Shown piece by piece: positions 9,665-20,307 of a DNA stretch of 64,000 nucleotides. Location: assembly GCA_029204225.1 (NCBI GenBank), contig MU831902.1:1-64000 (forward strand), written 5' to 3'. How positions within the stretch are numbered: position 1 is the first letter of the stretch; every line of letters starts with the position of its first letter. Made by a program: the position numbers and the translations under genes. The notes beneath the pieces are model-generated. The model did not search any database. It saw nothing but the letters and a program-made list of their open reading frames with translations, and was not told the DNA's origin. This DNA comes from Diphasiastrum complanatum. Lineage: Eukaryota; Streptophyta; Lycopodiopsida; Lycopodiales; Lycopodiaceae.

Positions 9665-11395
9665 ATGAAGAAATCAGAAGTAAGCTGCAAATTATTAGAT
9701 GAAACATCAGCTTTGCCGCGTCCCTTAAGTATGTGCTCCTGTCGGAATCGAGATGATCAAACTGTCGTCTCAAATTTTGGTGGTTGCCTACTCCAAAGCA
9801 GAAGCTCCTATCCCTATTTTCTGCTCCTAGCTTTTGAGACGGGCTGGATCATCAGATCTGCAGCTCTCCTACTTCTTTCACCAATAGCATGGGTTCTGTA
9901 CCACTTTTTATCAGAAGAAGCAGCCAGCAAACTCCTCATATTTGTAGCGGTTGCAGGAGTGAAGATGCAGCAAATCGAGATGCTTTCTAGAAGTGTTCTT
10001 CTCAAATTCTTCTCCGAAGACATTAATACTGAGACCTTGAGTGTCTTCTCCTCCTTCGGAAGACGGTACATCGTCACTAAAACTCCTCGCATCATGGTGG
10101 AACCGTTTGCAAAGGAGTATCTAGGAGCACTCGGCGTGATTGGCACAGAACTGGAATTAAGTAGGAGTGGCCGAGCAACTGGATTCGTGAGGAGCCCCGG
10201 AATATTAGTTGGTGAGAAAAAGAAGAGCGTCCTGAAAGCAACCTTCAATGCAGTGGACAATAACCTGCACGTAGGTTTAGGCGATCGAAAGGATTATCCT
10301 TCAATGAGTATGTTTAAGGTGATTGATCATGCCTTTCTGTCCGTTGTGTCTATCTATTAAGAGTGCAAGCTAATTCTCTTCGATATTCAATGCCCAATTG
10401 GACGCATAGTTAACAACAATCACAACTGATATTGTTAAGTTTATTCAACAATCTAGCTTGCACTGAACATGGGTGTGTTGTCACGAATGCAGGAAGTTTA
10501 TATTGTTTCCAGCTCAGGGCCAAAGTCGAAGAACCCATCAGTCCTCCGACCTATCATTTTTCACGATGGGCGCCTCGTGCAACGCCCTACACCTCTAGTA
10601 GCTCTGTTCACGTTAATATGGATTCCCTTTGGGTTCTTACTCGCGGTGATCAGAATTATGGCCGCCCAGATTCTACCACTGTCAGTTCTTTACTATGTGT
10701 TTCCGTTCCTAGGTGTGAGAATCGTTGTGACAGGTACACCTCCAGCTGCGGTCAGTGGTGCCAAAAAGAGGACGGGCGTTCTCTTTGTGTGCTCTCATCG
10801 AACTCTACTAGATCCTATTTTTTTATCAATAGCTCTCAGAAGGCCGATCACTGCGGTGACGTATTTTATCTCTCGTCTTTCTGAGCTTTTGTCACCCATC
10901 CCAACAGTTCGGCTTACACGATATAGGCAAGAAGATGCAAAGAATATAGCAAATATTTTGAAACACGGCGACCTTGCCATCTGCCCAGAAGGGACGACAT
11001 GTCGTAGTCCTTTTCTATTGCGCGCCCTATTTGCTGAGTTAACAGACCAGATTGTACCAGTTGCCATGACGAACAAAACGAGCATGTTCCATGCAACAAG
11101 TTCAGGCAGCTGGAAGGCGATGGATCCTTTCTACTTCTTCATGAACCCATTTCCTTCTTACGATGTTACATTTTTAAGCCAGCTGCCCTTGGAGCAAACA
11201 TGTTCAGGCGGCAAGGCAGCACACGATGTTGCCAATAACATCCAAAGATTGCTGGGCAGGGAGCTAGGTTTTGAATGCACCACTTTAACTCGCAAAGATA
11301 AATACCTTGCACTAGTTGGAACTGATGGTAGCTTTCCTGTAATTCGTGGGAGCGGCTACATTTGCAAAACGAGCACCAGCGTTACTACACACTAA
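9665..11395 (+). CDS. sn-glycerol-3-phosphate acyltransferase, land-plant GPAT family (two exons)
   Basis: Exons 9665-10318 and 10493-11395 give 518 residues, close to the usual length of about 500. The junction is phase 0: exon 1 ends ...MSMFK, exon 2 starts EVYIV, replacing the false start at 10469. The C-terminal half is the acyltransferase: SHRTLLDP (His320, Asp325; HX4D motif), [15 protein letters not shown] (382-389) and VPVAM (406-410). These enzymes transfer acyl groups from acyl-CoA to glycerol-3-phosphate at the ER; plant GPAT1-8 proteins act mainly at sn-2 and feed cutin, suberin or related lipids. The N-terminal half is the HAD-like domain, but the phosphatase motif D-x-D-G-T reads NFGGC (37-41), so both motif I aspartates are lost, while GDRKD (206-210) remains. 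This predicts lysophosphatidic acid rather than monoacylglycerol as product, as in GPAT5-type rather than GPAT4/6/8-type enzymes (inference). Hydrophobic spans lie at about 51-82 and 251-293. Apparently intact. Confidence 0.93.
10319..10492 (+). other. GPAT intron (174 bp)
   Basis: The donor is AAG|GTGATT and the acceptor is GAATGCAG|GAAG. Removing it joins two family-conserved blocks in phase. The unspliced frame would end at 10360. Confidence 0.9.
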
Positions 11396-11558
11396 GAATG
11401 CAAGTTTCAAGTCCAAAAAGAAGCTCCCTGCAGCAGCCGGAGCTCTAAAAGTATATGAGGTTAAAACAGCAAATTATACTATCGTCTTTGTAAACAGTTA
11501 AAAAGGGGGATGCATTAAAGCCGCCAAAAGAGAGAGAGTGAGACTTGAGTGTATGTTT

Positions 11559-11564
11559 AATAAA
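11559..11564 (+). terminator. Candidate polyadenylation signal of GPAT
   Basis: AATAAA lies about 165 bp after the GPAT stop codon and about 75 bp before the Copia-6 LTR. Plant signals are loose, so this is only a candidate. Confidence 0.4.
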
Positions 11565-11637
11565 GAGAAAGAGACACTTGCTTTGTGAAATTGTGATAGA
11601 GACACAAAGACACGCACCCACTCAAGTTCGGGAGTTG

Positions 11638-12859
11638 TGTCAAAACAAAACATATCATGACTAGAGAGAAATTGCATATTAAGTCATAGTGGGAAATGAT
11701 TCCAATACACTATCAATATGAAGCTGCATCATGCAAGATATGTTCATGAAATGTCTCATGATTACAACCATCCCTTATCAAATTTCTGTTTTCCAAACCA
11801 TCATGAAGTGATAGCAACTATAACGTAGATGAGCTTATATTCAAGTCCAAATAGCAAAAATAACTAGAATTGTTAAACTTGAAGTTCCACTAGATGACAC
11901 CACGTGATAGATCTAAGATCTAAGATATCTTCCCGGCTGAATTTAGAGGGCATAGGTATTGAAGATGATGACTCAATAAGAACCTCACCTAGGGCTAGAA
12001 AATAGACCTTGCTGAAATTATCCTGAAATTTATCTAACAAGGTTTTCGTATTTTGTGTGAAAGCTTCAAGTGTGCCATGTGATAGTTGTTGCCAAAATAA
12101 GTTGATAAAAGTTGAGGCTAAAAATAGAATACTTCAACATGAAACTCCAAAGCTCAAAATAAGATTGACAACATATATCTATAAGGTTCTTGTCGTAGTC
12201 CAAATAATTAGCTAGTGTGAGGAGTTCCAACTCCCTAGATAAGGTAATCACCTTTCTAGTCATCCATGTATATGTATAGGTGAAGAGGAATCTTTAAAGT
12301 ATCACCTTTCAATAGCAAGCTCTGAAGGGACCCCTTAGCTATAATGTAGCTATAATAGACTTTGAGGCCTATGAATAGTAAATCGGGGGCCTTTACCGAA
12401 AGGGGGACATTAGTGCCATTTAATGTATTAAAAATAGCCAGAAAAGGGGATAACACTTACAATCCAGGCATAGAGTTCCTAGAGCAACCTCCGAGATGTG
12501 AAATATCAAACGAATCTAGACTACCATGATGGATCGATTATTGAGCTATTTGATGAGAAATCTTGGTTTGTGAAGCAATCTTTGTTTTTTCACTCTCTTA
12601 AGCACTTTCTTTGTGGATGAATGCTAAGTAGATGTTTAGTAAACTATTTCTCTGTTATCAGGTCGTAGAGTAGCTGTACTTCACACGTGTGAAGCCATGG
12701 ATCATCATTTTGTATTGTTCTTGCTTGGAATCACAAAGATTGTCAAGTAGAAGCTAGATTTGGAAGCTAGTCTTGATATAGATCAAAACCCCAAGCTACC
12801 AATCACTCTTTGTAATCATTTGTAGATCAAATTTAGTCCTTAAACTCTGAGTTTTGACA
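11638..12859 (+). repeat. Copia-6 5' LTR (1222 bp)
   Basis: It begins TGTCAAAAC and ends GTTTTGACA, a perfect 9-bp terminal inverted repeat, with the primer site directly after. It contains the 16-bp palindrome CTTCACACGTGTGAAG at 12679-12694. LTRs of related elements here are 650-790 bp, so this one may hold an insertion (perhaps about 11870-12480). The left edge rests on the inverted repeat alone. Confidence 0.6.
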
Positions 12860-12872
12860 TGGTATTAGAGCC
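12860..12872 (+). other. Copia-6 primer-binding site
   Basis: TGGTATTAGAGCC directly follows the LTR end and differs by one base from TGGTATCAGAGCC, the usual site complementary to initiator methionine tRNA. Confidence 0.8.
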
Positions 12873-13439
12873 AAGTCAAAGAGCTTAGTTGATGATCCAA
12901 AAATCTTCATTTTGGTGAAAGCATTGGTGCTAGATTCATTTTGAAGGAGGGCGACCTTTTCTAATAGTTTACTTGTAATGTTGAGGTTCAGAGTAGTGTG
13001 GACACATGTGTGAGAGGCTGCTGGAGTTGTACTTTCACCAAAACTTTGTGTTTTTTCAATATTTGAGCTTCAAACAAGTTGTGTAGAGTGAAACTAGTGA
13101 TGTGCTTATGAAAAACCATTGTTTCCTTCATAGATTTGATGAATAAATGGTGTTAGAAGCTTATTAAATCTACAAATCCTTGAAAGAGAGTTTGAGGCTT
13201 ATGTTATTTAGTTCAAGAGTGAAACTAAAACCATTCTAAACACCATTGGAAGGCATTGGCACTTCCAAGGGTAAAATCCAAGCTTCTAAGTGAATAGATT
13301 GTGTAGAATACTTTTTTCCAAATCTTTTTGAGTTCAAGATAATTATAGATCTTGCTTCTTGGGTCTAGTGAGATTCAAGAGAGTAACATTTTAGCTAAAG
13401 TCTGAGAAAGGAAGAAGGGAGAGCCTTTGAATAGTACAT

Positions 13440-14683
13440 TTGTTGTACTTGTTACTAGATAGAACGGGTTCAATTGGAGTAAATTCTAATAATTATTCAA
13501 CTTGGAAAGTAATAATGGAGTCACCACTTGTGCTCCAAGATATGTTTGATCTTGTCATAGGTGAGGAAGAAGAACCTCAAGGAGGGCAAGATCTAGTGAG
13601 GTACAAAAAGAGAGCTAGACTAGCACTACATTGCTTGAAAATGAATGTTAGTAATGAACTTCTAAAGGAAGTGGCATCTTGTACCTTGGCCAAGGAGGCA
13701 TGGAACTACCTTAAAGGGATTTATGAATCCAAAAATACCTCTAGAGTGCTTATGATTAGAAACAAAGTTCTTCAAAGCATTAGAGGAAGTGATGAGAGCG
13801 CCCAAGAGTATGTCTTGAGAATAAAATCTCTCAACAAAGAACTTTCCATCATTATTGAGGGTATTCATGATGATGAATTTGTTCAAATCATTTTGAATGG
13901 TCTTGGAGATGAGTTCTCCAATCTTGTAAAAAGCTTTGCTATTCAAGATGCACTACCTTCCATTGACAAGCTCCATAGTGTGCTTGTGGCCGAGGAGAGT
14001 AGGATCCTTCATGTCAAGCAAAGGATTGGATCCTTGAAGTTGCATGATGTTGATGAGAAGGCCAACTTCTCAAGCAAGGGAAAGGCAAAGTCAAAGAAGA
14101 AGATCCAACACAAGGAGACCAAGAATGATGATCAACCATCAAGCTCCAAAGGTGGAAAGAAGAACAAAGCCAAACTCAAGTGCTTCTTTTGTGGAAAGAA
14201 AGGGCACTTTGCATCCGAGTGTTTCAAGAAGAAGAATGCACAAGGAGAGAGCAAACAAGGCAACCTCACTATTGAGGAAGATGAGGATGAAGTGGATTCA
14301 TCCTTGATGGCTTCTACATCAACATCAAAGAGCTACTCCAATGACATATGGTGAATTGATAGTGGGGCTAGTTCCCACATGACATTTCAAAAGGATTTTT
14401 TCTCAACTCTTGTACCTTTTGTAGGTTGTAAAAAGTCTATTCTAACAGCAAGTGATCAAGAATGTAGAATAGATGGAGTGGGAACTATTCCCTTAAGTCT
14501 TGGATCCTCTAAAAGAGTAGATCTTGATAATGTACTCTATGTTCCTACACTCACTAAGAATTTGTTAAGTGTAGGACAATTGATGGATGATGGCTTAGAT
14601 GTCCATTTTAAGCAAGGTGGTTGCTCCATAATGATGAATAAAACTTGCATTCCGTTCAATGTCAATTCTGATCTGAAATCCTA
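13440..14683 (+). pseudogene. Copia-6 gag and partial protease
   Basis: Gag is open for 304 codons (13440-14354): YSTWKVIMESPLVLQDM near the N-terminus, EYVLRIKSLNKELS and VQIILNGLGDEF in the middle, a Lys-rich stretch and the zinc knuckle CFFCGKKGHFASEC. A TGA then stands where TGG (Trp) is expected just before IDSGASSHMTF, the protease motif. The frame continues to 14683 through VLYVPTLTKNLLSVGQLMDD and ends. So the element has one point-nonsense lesion and loses everything after protease. Gag itself looks intact and could assemble particles if expressed, which is inference only. Confidence 0.82.
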
Positions 14684-15578
14684 GTTTCTATCCTCTTTGA
14701 TCCAAACACTTTTTAAGAAAAGTTAAAGAAAAGTGATATAACAACTTTTTTGCTTGAATTGGGCTCACAGATTCTTGCACAAATAGAGATAATAGCATGC
14801 AGAGCTTAATTTGATTTTGATACCATGATAAAATGCCAACAAGTTCACACGTGTGGGGAATGATTCTCAAGTGTGAATGATCTTGTTAAGCTTTGTGTTT
14901 AGCACATAAATTGAGTCTAGATTGAATGCCAAGATCTAGTACAAGATTTTATGGCTAAATCACAATCTAGCATGCTAAGAATCAAAGAATGATTGCTTTG
15001 ATAAACAAGAGAGAAGAAGTACAAAAATTTAATGCATTAGCATAAGCCTCTACTCGAGTTAGAGAGAGAAAGAGAGACCAAAATTCAAGCAAACAATGAT
15101 GTAGATCCAAATTGACATGGAATAGCTTCAAAGCTTGGTTCTTCATCAAAAATTATGAGAGAGTCTACACATATTTATGGAGTTTGGAGTAGCTCGAGGT
15201 AGAACCATCTCCATTCAACTTTCATCCACATCTAAAAGTGAAAACTAGAGAATTAGTGACATTTGTCACTTTACATGCATGCATTTCTACCTACTTTTTC
15301 CAAGTGTCAAATTTTCAACTAGAATTGTACAAATCATCATGCATGTGTCCAATTCACTTTGTGCATGCCTTGCATGTCACTATGGATCACTTACAACCAT
15401 TGCATGTGATATGCCACGAGTTTGGCAAGCCTATTATTGACATATTTTCTGGATAAACATAGAGTTTTCTAGTTGTGCATTTATATGTCTACATTCTATA
15501 TGCAAGCTGTATATTACCAACTAGACTTGAAGAACCCATGTAGCTCGAGTTTCTTCTAGGCCAAATCTGGCATTTACA
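14684..15578 (-). mobile_element. Minus-strand LTR with primer site and short leader
   Basis: On the minus strand an LTR at 15578-14829 ends in ...TTTTATCA, followed directly by TGGTATCAAAATC (14828-14816), a primer-binding-site-like sequence, and about 130 bp of leader up to the junction with Copia-6. The LTR ends form an imperfect inverted repeat (TGTAAATGCCA and TGGCATTTTATCA). It contains TTCACACGTGTG at 14844-14855, several TGCATG motifs and an AG-rich purine stretch, like Copia-2 LTRs, so it is probably a related family. The internal coding part is missing. Confidence 0.6.
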
Positions 15579-16375
15579 ATATGAAACAACATATACACAT
15601 AGAAAAAACCTTGTCAAAAGCCTAAAGTCAAGATAGATGATTTTTCATTTTTCAACAGATATGAACATTGTGCTTTTGGAATTCGGAGGTGCCTCCAAAA
15701 TAGAAAGAAAATCTAAGCACTTGGCATTACTTAAGGAGAAGAGGGTCACCCTCCGAGGCCATTCCACTGGGGAAGAAGGGCCTTTGCCTGAGGTGGAACG
15801 CCCTTTCCATGGGAATGGCCGAGGAGATGCCTTCCGTAGTATGAAAACTCTTTTCACTTCTTTTTTCTTTTTTTGTATTACATGCATCTTCGGCACGGAA
15901 AGTTATGTAAATTTTTTTTACATCCACCTTACGCATCATGGAAGGTGCATGTTAAAAGTTTTTTAAAAAAAAGGAGACGCAGAAATTATGTTATGTGAGG
16001 CACTTTATTTTTCTTCATGAAAAAGCAAAATATGTTTTATGAATCTTGAATTTTGTTGAGGTTTTGTCGATAAAATTTTCAAAAGTCAAAGGAACGTGAA
16101 GATTATGTAACCTAACAATATTTTATCACTTGCACATGATTTTAGACTAAAGTTTAAACACGCAATATGTCTTAAAATGTGTGTTTATGATCAACTCATG
16201 TAGAATTCTGGGCACTTTTTTCTCATCTCTCCTCTATTGACATAATTACTCTGTTTTTTCATGAAAATAACTTGATTGTTGACATAATTATGTGAAAAAG
16301 CTTATTAACATCAACCAAAATTGACCTTTTGGTGACGCTTGGAACGATTACGCTGGTGGATTATCTCGTCAGGCA
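15579..16375. other. Spacer with imperfect inverted repeat
   Basis: No gene. Between 15749 and 15832 a GC-richer patch forms an imperfect inverted repeat (GAGGCCATTCC against GGAATGGCCGAGG). The rest is AT-rich. Confidence 0.4.
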
Positions 16376-16510
16376 TTACAAAGAGGCCCGACGGGACCCG
16401 ACGAGCTTTACAAAGAAGCTCGTCGGGCCTACCATTGTGCTAGTACATGGAAAATTTTACCTTTATAGCAAACCGGCGGGCCCAGCGGGTCCCGTCGGGC
16501 CTCTTTGTAA
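16376..16510. repeat. GC-rich nested inverted repeat (foldback)
   Basis: The outer arms of 24 bp at 16376-16399 and 16487-16510 are perfect reverse complements (TTACAAAGAGGCCCGACGGG and on). Inside lies a 12-bp perfect hairpin, 16397-16408 with 16416-16427, around a 7-base loop TACAAAG. The inner hairpin resembles the outer arm (TTACAAAGA then a Pu-rich, CGTCGGG-type end). GC content is far above the surroundings. No coding sequence and no target duplication seen. Confidence 0.85.
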
Positions 16511-16939
16511 AGCCCGGTGGATAACCTATTTGGCAGGTTTTGGCCGGTGGAACGTAAACATGAACGTTATTAACATTCCATGACACTGAAAATAACCCTT
16601 AAACTTTTCAAATTTCACTTTACGTAATTATGTTTTTGAAAACCCTGATGACAGGCCACAGATTGAAGGGCAAATTGCCCGTCCAGGGTCATTTGCCCTT
16701 CAGATGATAGCTTGTGGAGGCATTATATCCTTCAAGTTTGAAGGACATATGTTTTCACATTTATATCATTTTGAAAGTTATAAAATATTATACTCATCGT
16801 TGAAGGAAAGCAAAAACTCAAACTCTTCAATAGATTCACAGAATTGTGGGCAACTGTCCACCCACACTATACTGCGAATGCCAATTGCTAAAACATAGCC
16901 TAGGCCAATTGATAAAACATAATCCAGTTCCCACATAGT
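16511..16939. other. Spacer, nothing recognised
   Basis: AT-rich DNA between the foldback and the Copia-3a LTR, with no motif recognised in its short open frame. Confidence 0.45.
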
Positions 16940-18216
16940 TGTTGAAAAGAGGTGCATAGAACATAGGTCGAATAAGATTTGAAGAAAAATAATTCAAACG
17001 ACAAGAAAAAAAACTTATCGTGCGCAGCGAAATAAACTATCTTCCTCCTTCTTCATGCATGACTACGCCTATCAATTTTGAACAAAACAATAGTGATAGA
17101 AATCACGTTCGGTCTTATAGTAACTAACTTTGAAATCATTAGTACTTCAGTGATTACATAGCCAAACATTTAAAGCATTGAATTATCAGACAAATAATTA
17201 GTCGCAAAAAATTACATAATCGCATACATTCTGAGACAAAGCTGAACACAATAAAAGATAGTATTGATTCAGTATGAAACGAAATAGAAGTAAATGAGTA
17301 CAACAAATTTGCGGATTGAAGCCACGTACTCTAAGTTATTTCTGTGCAGCTAAAATATAAGTCTGAATTAAGCGCAAATACTGATAAGCAGTAAGTGCAA
17401 TAGCAATCTCTAATCAACTCTAAAGAACTGAGCTAGAATGCTCAAGAGTGTTCAAGCTCGCAGGCTTGAGAGAAAGCTAACTATTTAATACTTGATCTCT
17501 GATTACTAAGATGTTGAAATATGAGCAGCTATTTATACTAAGCAATTAGGTCGTCAAATGCGGCTGCTAGTTGGCTAGAGTCTGTTGGCATTCATCCAAT
17601 TCTTTTCAGAAGTTGCTTGCTAAAAAGCGGTGACATTTGGCCGTAAACAGTTTGTCTGCATAAATGAACATGATTGTCACCCTGCAGAAATACACACAAC
17701 TGTCATCAGGGAGAAAGCGAAAAATGCGACGTTTGTGAGAAATGCGACAGTGTCACAAAATCTCATTTTCTTTTATTGGGGTAGCCCCACACTTTTCCAT
17801 AGTCATTTCCTTAACATTTGAGGCACTTTGAAAAATGCAAAAAATGCAATACTGCATTTTTACTCGTAATTTCTGACAAGCGAAAAATGCAAAAAACATG
17901 ACAATGCATTTTTACTCAGAATTCCTGATAGGTGAAAAATGCAAAAAACGTGACACTGTATTTTTACTTGCAATTTTTGACAATGTCGCTTTAAGAAAAA
18001 ATTGACTATATCAAAAAAAACGACAGTGTCGGGTTTTGTAGTGAGAGAAAATTCTTGACAATGTTGTCAAACTCCCTGTATTTTTACAGACTGTGTAAAA
18101 ATAGTTGTAATTCTGCAGACTATGTAAAACACAAGAGAATCCGCAGAACTGGATAAACAGTTGGATGAAGATTAAAAACCGATTAGTCGATTAGTAGGAA
18201 GGAGAATAGTTCAATA
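16940..18216 (-). repeat. Copia-3a 3' LTR (1277 bp)
   Basis: The plus strand begins TGTTGAAAAGAGG and ends AGTTCAATA, so the minus-strand start is TATTGAA instead of TGTTGAA. It aligns over its length with the Copia-3b LTRs in opposite orientation. Its U3 part carries three 52-bp tandem units. Confidence 0.85.
17830..17990 (-). repeat. 52-bp tandem repeats in the Copia-3a LTR
   Basis: Three units start with GAAAAATGC at 17830, 17882 and 17934; each has ...CATTTTTACT... and ...TCTGACA... in the same order. Other Copia-3 LTRs carry one or two matching units. Confidence 0.85.
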
Positions 18217-19465
18217 CTCCTCTTTAATTTGAATCCATGAATGCCTTGACCTTTAAACTTAGTTTTGCACAGAATTTTTTGTGTGCATCCAAGCTTAATG
18301 CTTTAGTAAAAATATATGCTGTCATATCCTGTGTTCAACAATACAGCAATCTGACCTCTTGATACTTCAGTTCAATGTGCTTACTCCTAGAATGAAATCT
18401 AGGATTGGCTGACAAGGCAATGGCACTTTGATTATCACAAAATAATAATGTTGGAGCATATTGATTTAGACTGATATCTGAAATTAAGCTTCTCAACCAA
18501 ACTGCTTCCTTTATAGCTTGTGAGGCTGCGATATACTCTGAGTAGAAGATAGAGCTATTGAAGATTGCTTGCGACTGTTTCATCGACTCATGAACAAGGT
18601 AGGCTGCAGACTCATCGATACCTGATAGGTGGTCTGCTAACTCTTGTCAATCTTCTGGGTGATAGAGGAAGTTGATCATTTTCATTATGTTGTAGTTGTT
18701 GAACTGCAACATCATCATCTTCGGATTCATCATTGACATGTTGTTTGTTTTGAGTAGATGAGCTTGGACCTTCAATGGGAATAGTCGACTGAGGAACTAG
18801 GAAGTTCAATATGTCAGGAGAATCTGATAGGTTGGCTACATGGGCACTGCCTTTTCCTTTGAGGTTGATAAACTAATCTTTGATGAAGATGACATCCTGG
18901 CAAGTGAATATCTTCGACTCGATGGGATCGAACAGCTTGTAGGCTTGATCCGAAGTAGTGTAGCTGATGAAAATACATTTGGTACTCTAAAAGTCGAGCT
19001 TCTTCCTAAGATCATGAGGAATCTGTGCATAAGCAGTACATCCAAAAACTCGTAAGTTTGATAGAGAAGGTTTGGTACCTGTCCAAACTTCGAATGGTGT
19101 TTTGTCTGAGAGACCTTTAGTAGGACATTTGTTCTGAATATAGGTTGTTGTTGAAATAGCTTCAGCCCAGAAGGACTTCGAAAGTGTTGCATTTGATAAC
19201 ATGCACTTTGCCGATTCGACTAAGGTTCTATTCTTTCTCTCAGCAAGACCATTTGAATGAGGCGAATAGGAGGTAATGTATTATTGCTCAATGTCGTTGT
19301 TAAGGCGATACTCCTTGAATTCAGTGGAGATGTATTATCCCCCATTATCTGACCTCAGTGCTTTGGTTCGTTTGTCAGTTTGAAATTTTGCATGCTCTTT
19401 GAATTGTCTGAACTTGATGAAAACTTCTGATTTTTGTTTAATGAAGTAAATAGTTGTTCTTTGTT
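18217..19465 (-). pseudogene. Copia-3a RNase H and integrase remnants
   Basis: Next to the LTR lies RNase H (SEYIAASQAIKEAVWLRSL, DNQSAIALSANPRFHSRSKH; 18335-18583) and a frameshifted tail with IFTKALSLDAHKKF. It is followed without RT by the linker (18612-18809; PPIRYR end), then integrase C-terminal text (SFWAEAISTTTYIQNKCPT, RVFGCTAYAQIPHDLRKKL; 18987-19202), and decayed core sequence in which GGEY is GG-stop-Y (near 19340). Dead. Confidence 0.82.
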
Positions 19466-20307
19466 CACAGATTCCAGCTGAATCTGTGAACACAATTCTT
19501 TTTCGTTCTTATTCTATGTTACTTCCATTGGTTATAGTTATTTACGGTTTAATCTTGTCGTTAGAACGGTTTCCAGGCAGAAGTGTTTCTCATATTACAA
19601 TGTGTATTCTCAGCCTGTCAGTGGGGAGAAACGGTTACGTTACTCAGCTACATGCATTTACAAGCCATGCAACCAGTCCTAGCTCAGCATAGATCAACGT
19701 TCTAAATCAAAGAGCAAATCTACAATCTATCTAGGAAATCAGGGAACAATGCAATGACAAGATTAAGCTACTCAGCAAGAAACAAGAAACAAGAGAATTA
19801 GCTTCCTAACAGCATTGTAGCAGCCCAAGGATCAAGAAACACCCATTTTTTGATGCTTGGAATACCCAAGAACAATCAAGGACAAGATTGTTAAAGAGTA
19901 TGCAAATTAGATCCACAATCTCAGCCTCTATAGTTTACTTGCATGCTGAAACTACAAAAATCAAGAAACAAAAAAGTTAATTCACATCTACATTCCACAA
20001 GCAGGAGAGTAAGCAAGAAATCTAATTAATCCACAAACACAAAAGGAAATCAGAACATGCTCATAGAAATTTCACTCAAGAAGATTGCCATGAACAAGGA
20101 GCTTCACAATCATCAAGAACTCATGGAAGATCTTCTTTATTCACTTAAGAGAAATTGACAATACAATCAAAGCTCCCTCACAAGAGAGGGGGGCCCTTAA
20201 ATAAGCAAGAAGGCTGCCCATGTGGAGCCCAATGGCAATTCCACTAATTTGGAAATTACAAGTGGAAAAAGCCCTTCCACTAGTGGTCACCATCAAAAGG
20301 TGGCTCA
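19466..20307. other. Spacer, perhaps a minus-strand LTR or leader piece
   Basis: At its left edge 19463-19474 and 19480-19491 are a perfect 12-bp inverted repeat around CAGCT. On the minus strand TATTTAAGGGCCC near 20190-20205 looks like a promoter TATA region followed by T-rich transcribed-looking sequence with GTGAATAAAGAAG, as at the end of an LTR. No partner copy is in the window, so it stays unassigned. Confidence 0.35.

Larger units (their letters stand above)
11638..14683 (+). mobile_element. Copia-6: 5' LTR, leader, gag and partial protease
   Basis: A 5' LTR is followed by an initiator-Met-tRNA-type primer site, a 570-bp leader and gag-protease coding sequence. The element stops in the protease-integrase spacer at about 14683, where a minus-strand element begins. 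No integrase, RT, RNase H or 3' LTR is present. It sits immediately downstream of the GPAT gene. Confidence 0.8.
16940..19465 (-). mobile_element. Copia-3a: minus-strand element with internal deletion
   Basis: It has a 3' LTR (16940-18216), a purine-rich tract, RNase H, then directly the integrase-RT linker and integrase, so RT is deleted (junction near 18600). It breaks off at about 19465 in the integrase core. The same LTR family occurs at 33460-37230, 38898-40026 and 54833-55099. Confidence 0.85.

Noticed and set aside
9814-10260. 148-residue minus-strand open frame
   Set aside because: It lies antisense to GPAT exon 1 and shows no independent coding feature.
10432-10884. 150-residue plus-strand open frame overlapping GPAT exon 2
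   Set aside because: It is in another frame of the conserved acyltransferase exon and has no motif of its own; a shadow of the real gene.
15749-15832. MITE-like inverted repeat
   Set aside because: Arms are short and imperfect and no target duplication is visible.
19486-19692. 68-residue hydrophobic open frame
   Set aside because: No family, no regulatory context, AT-rich spacer; likely chance.
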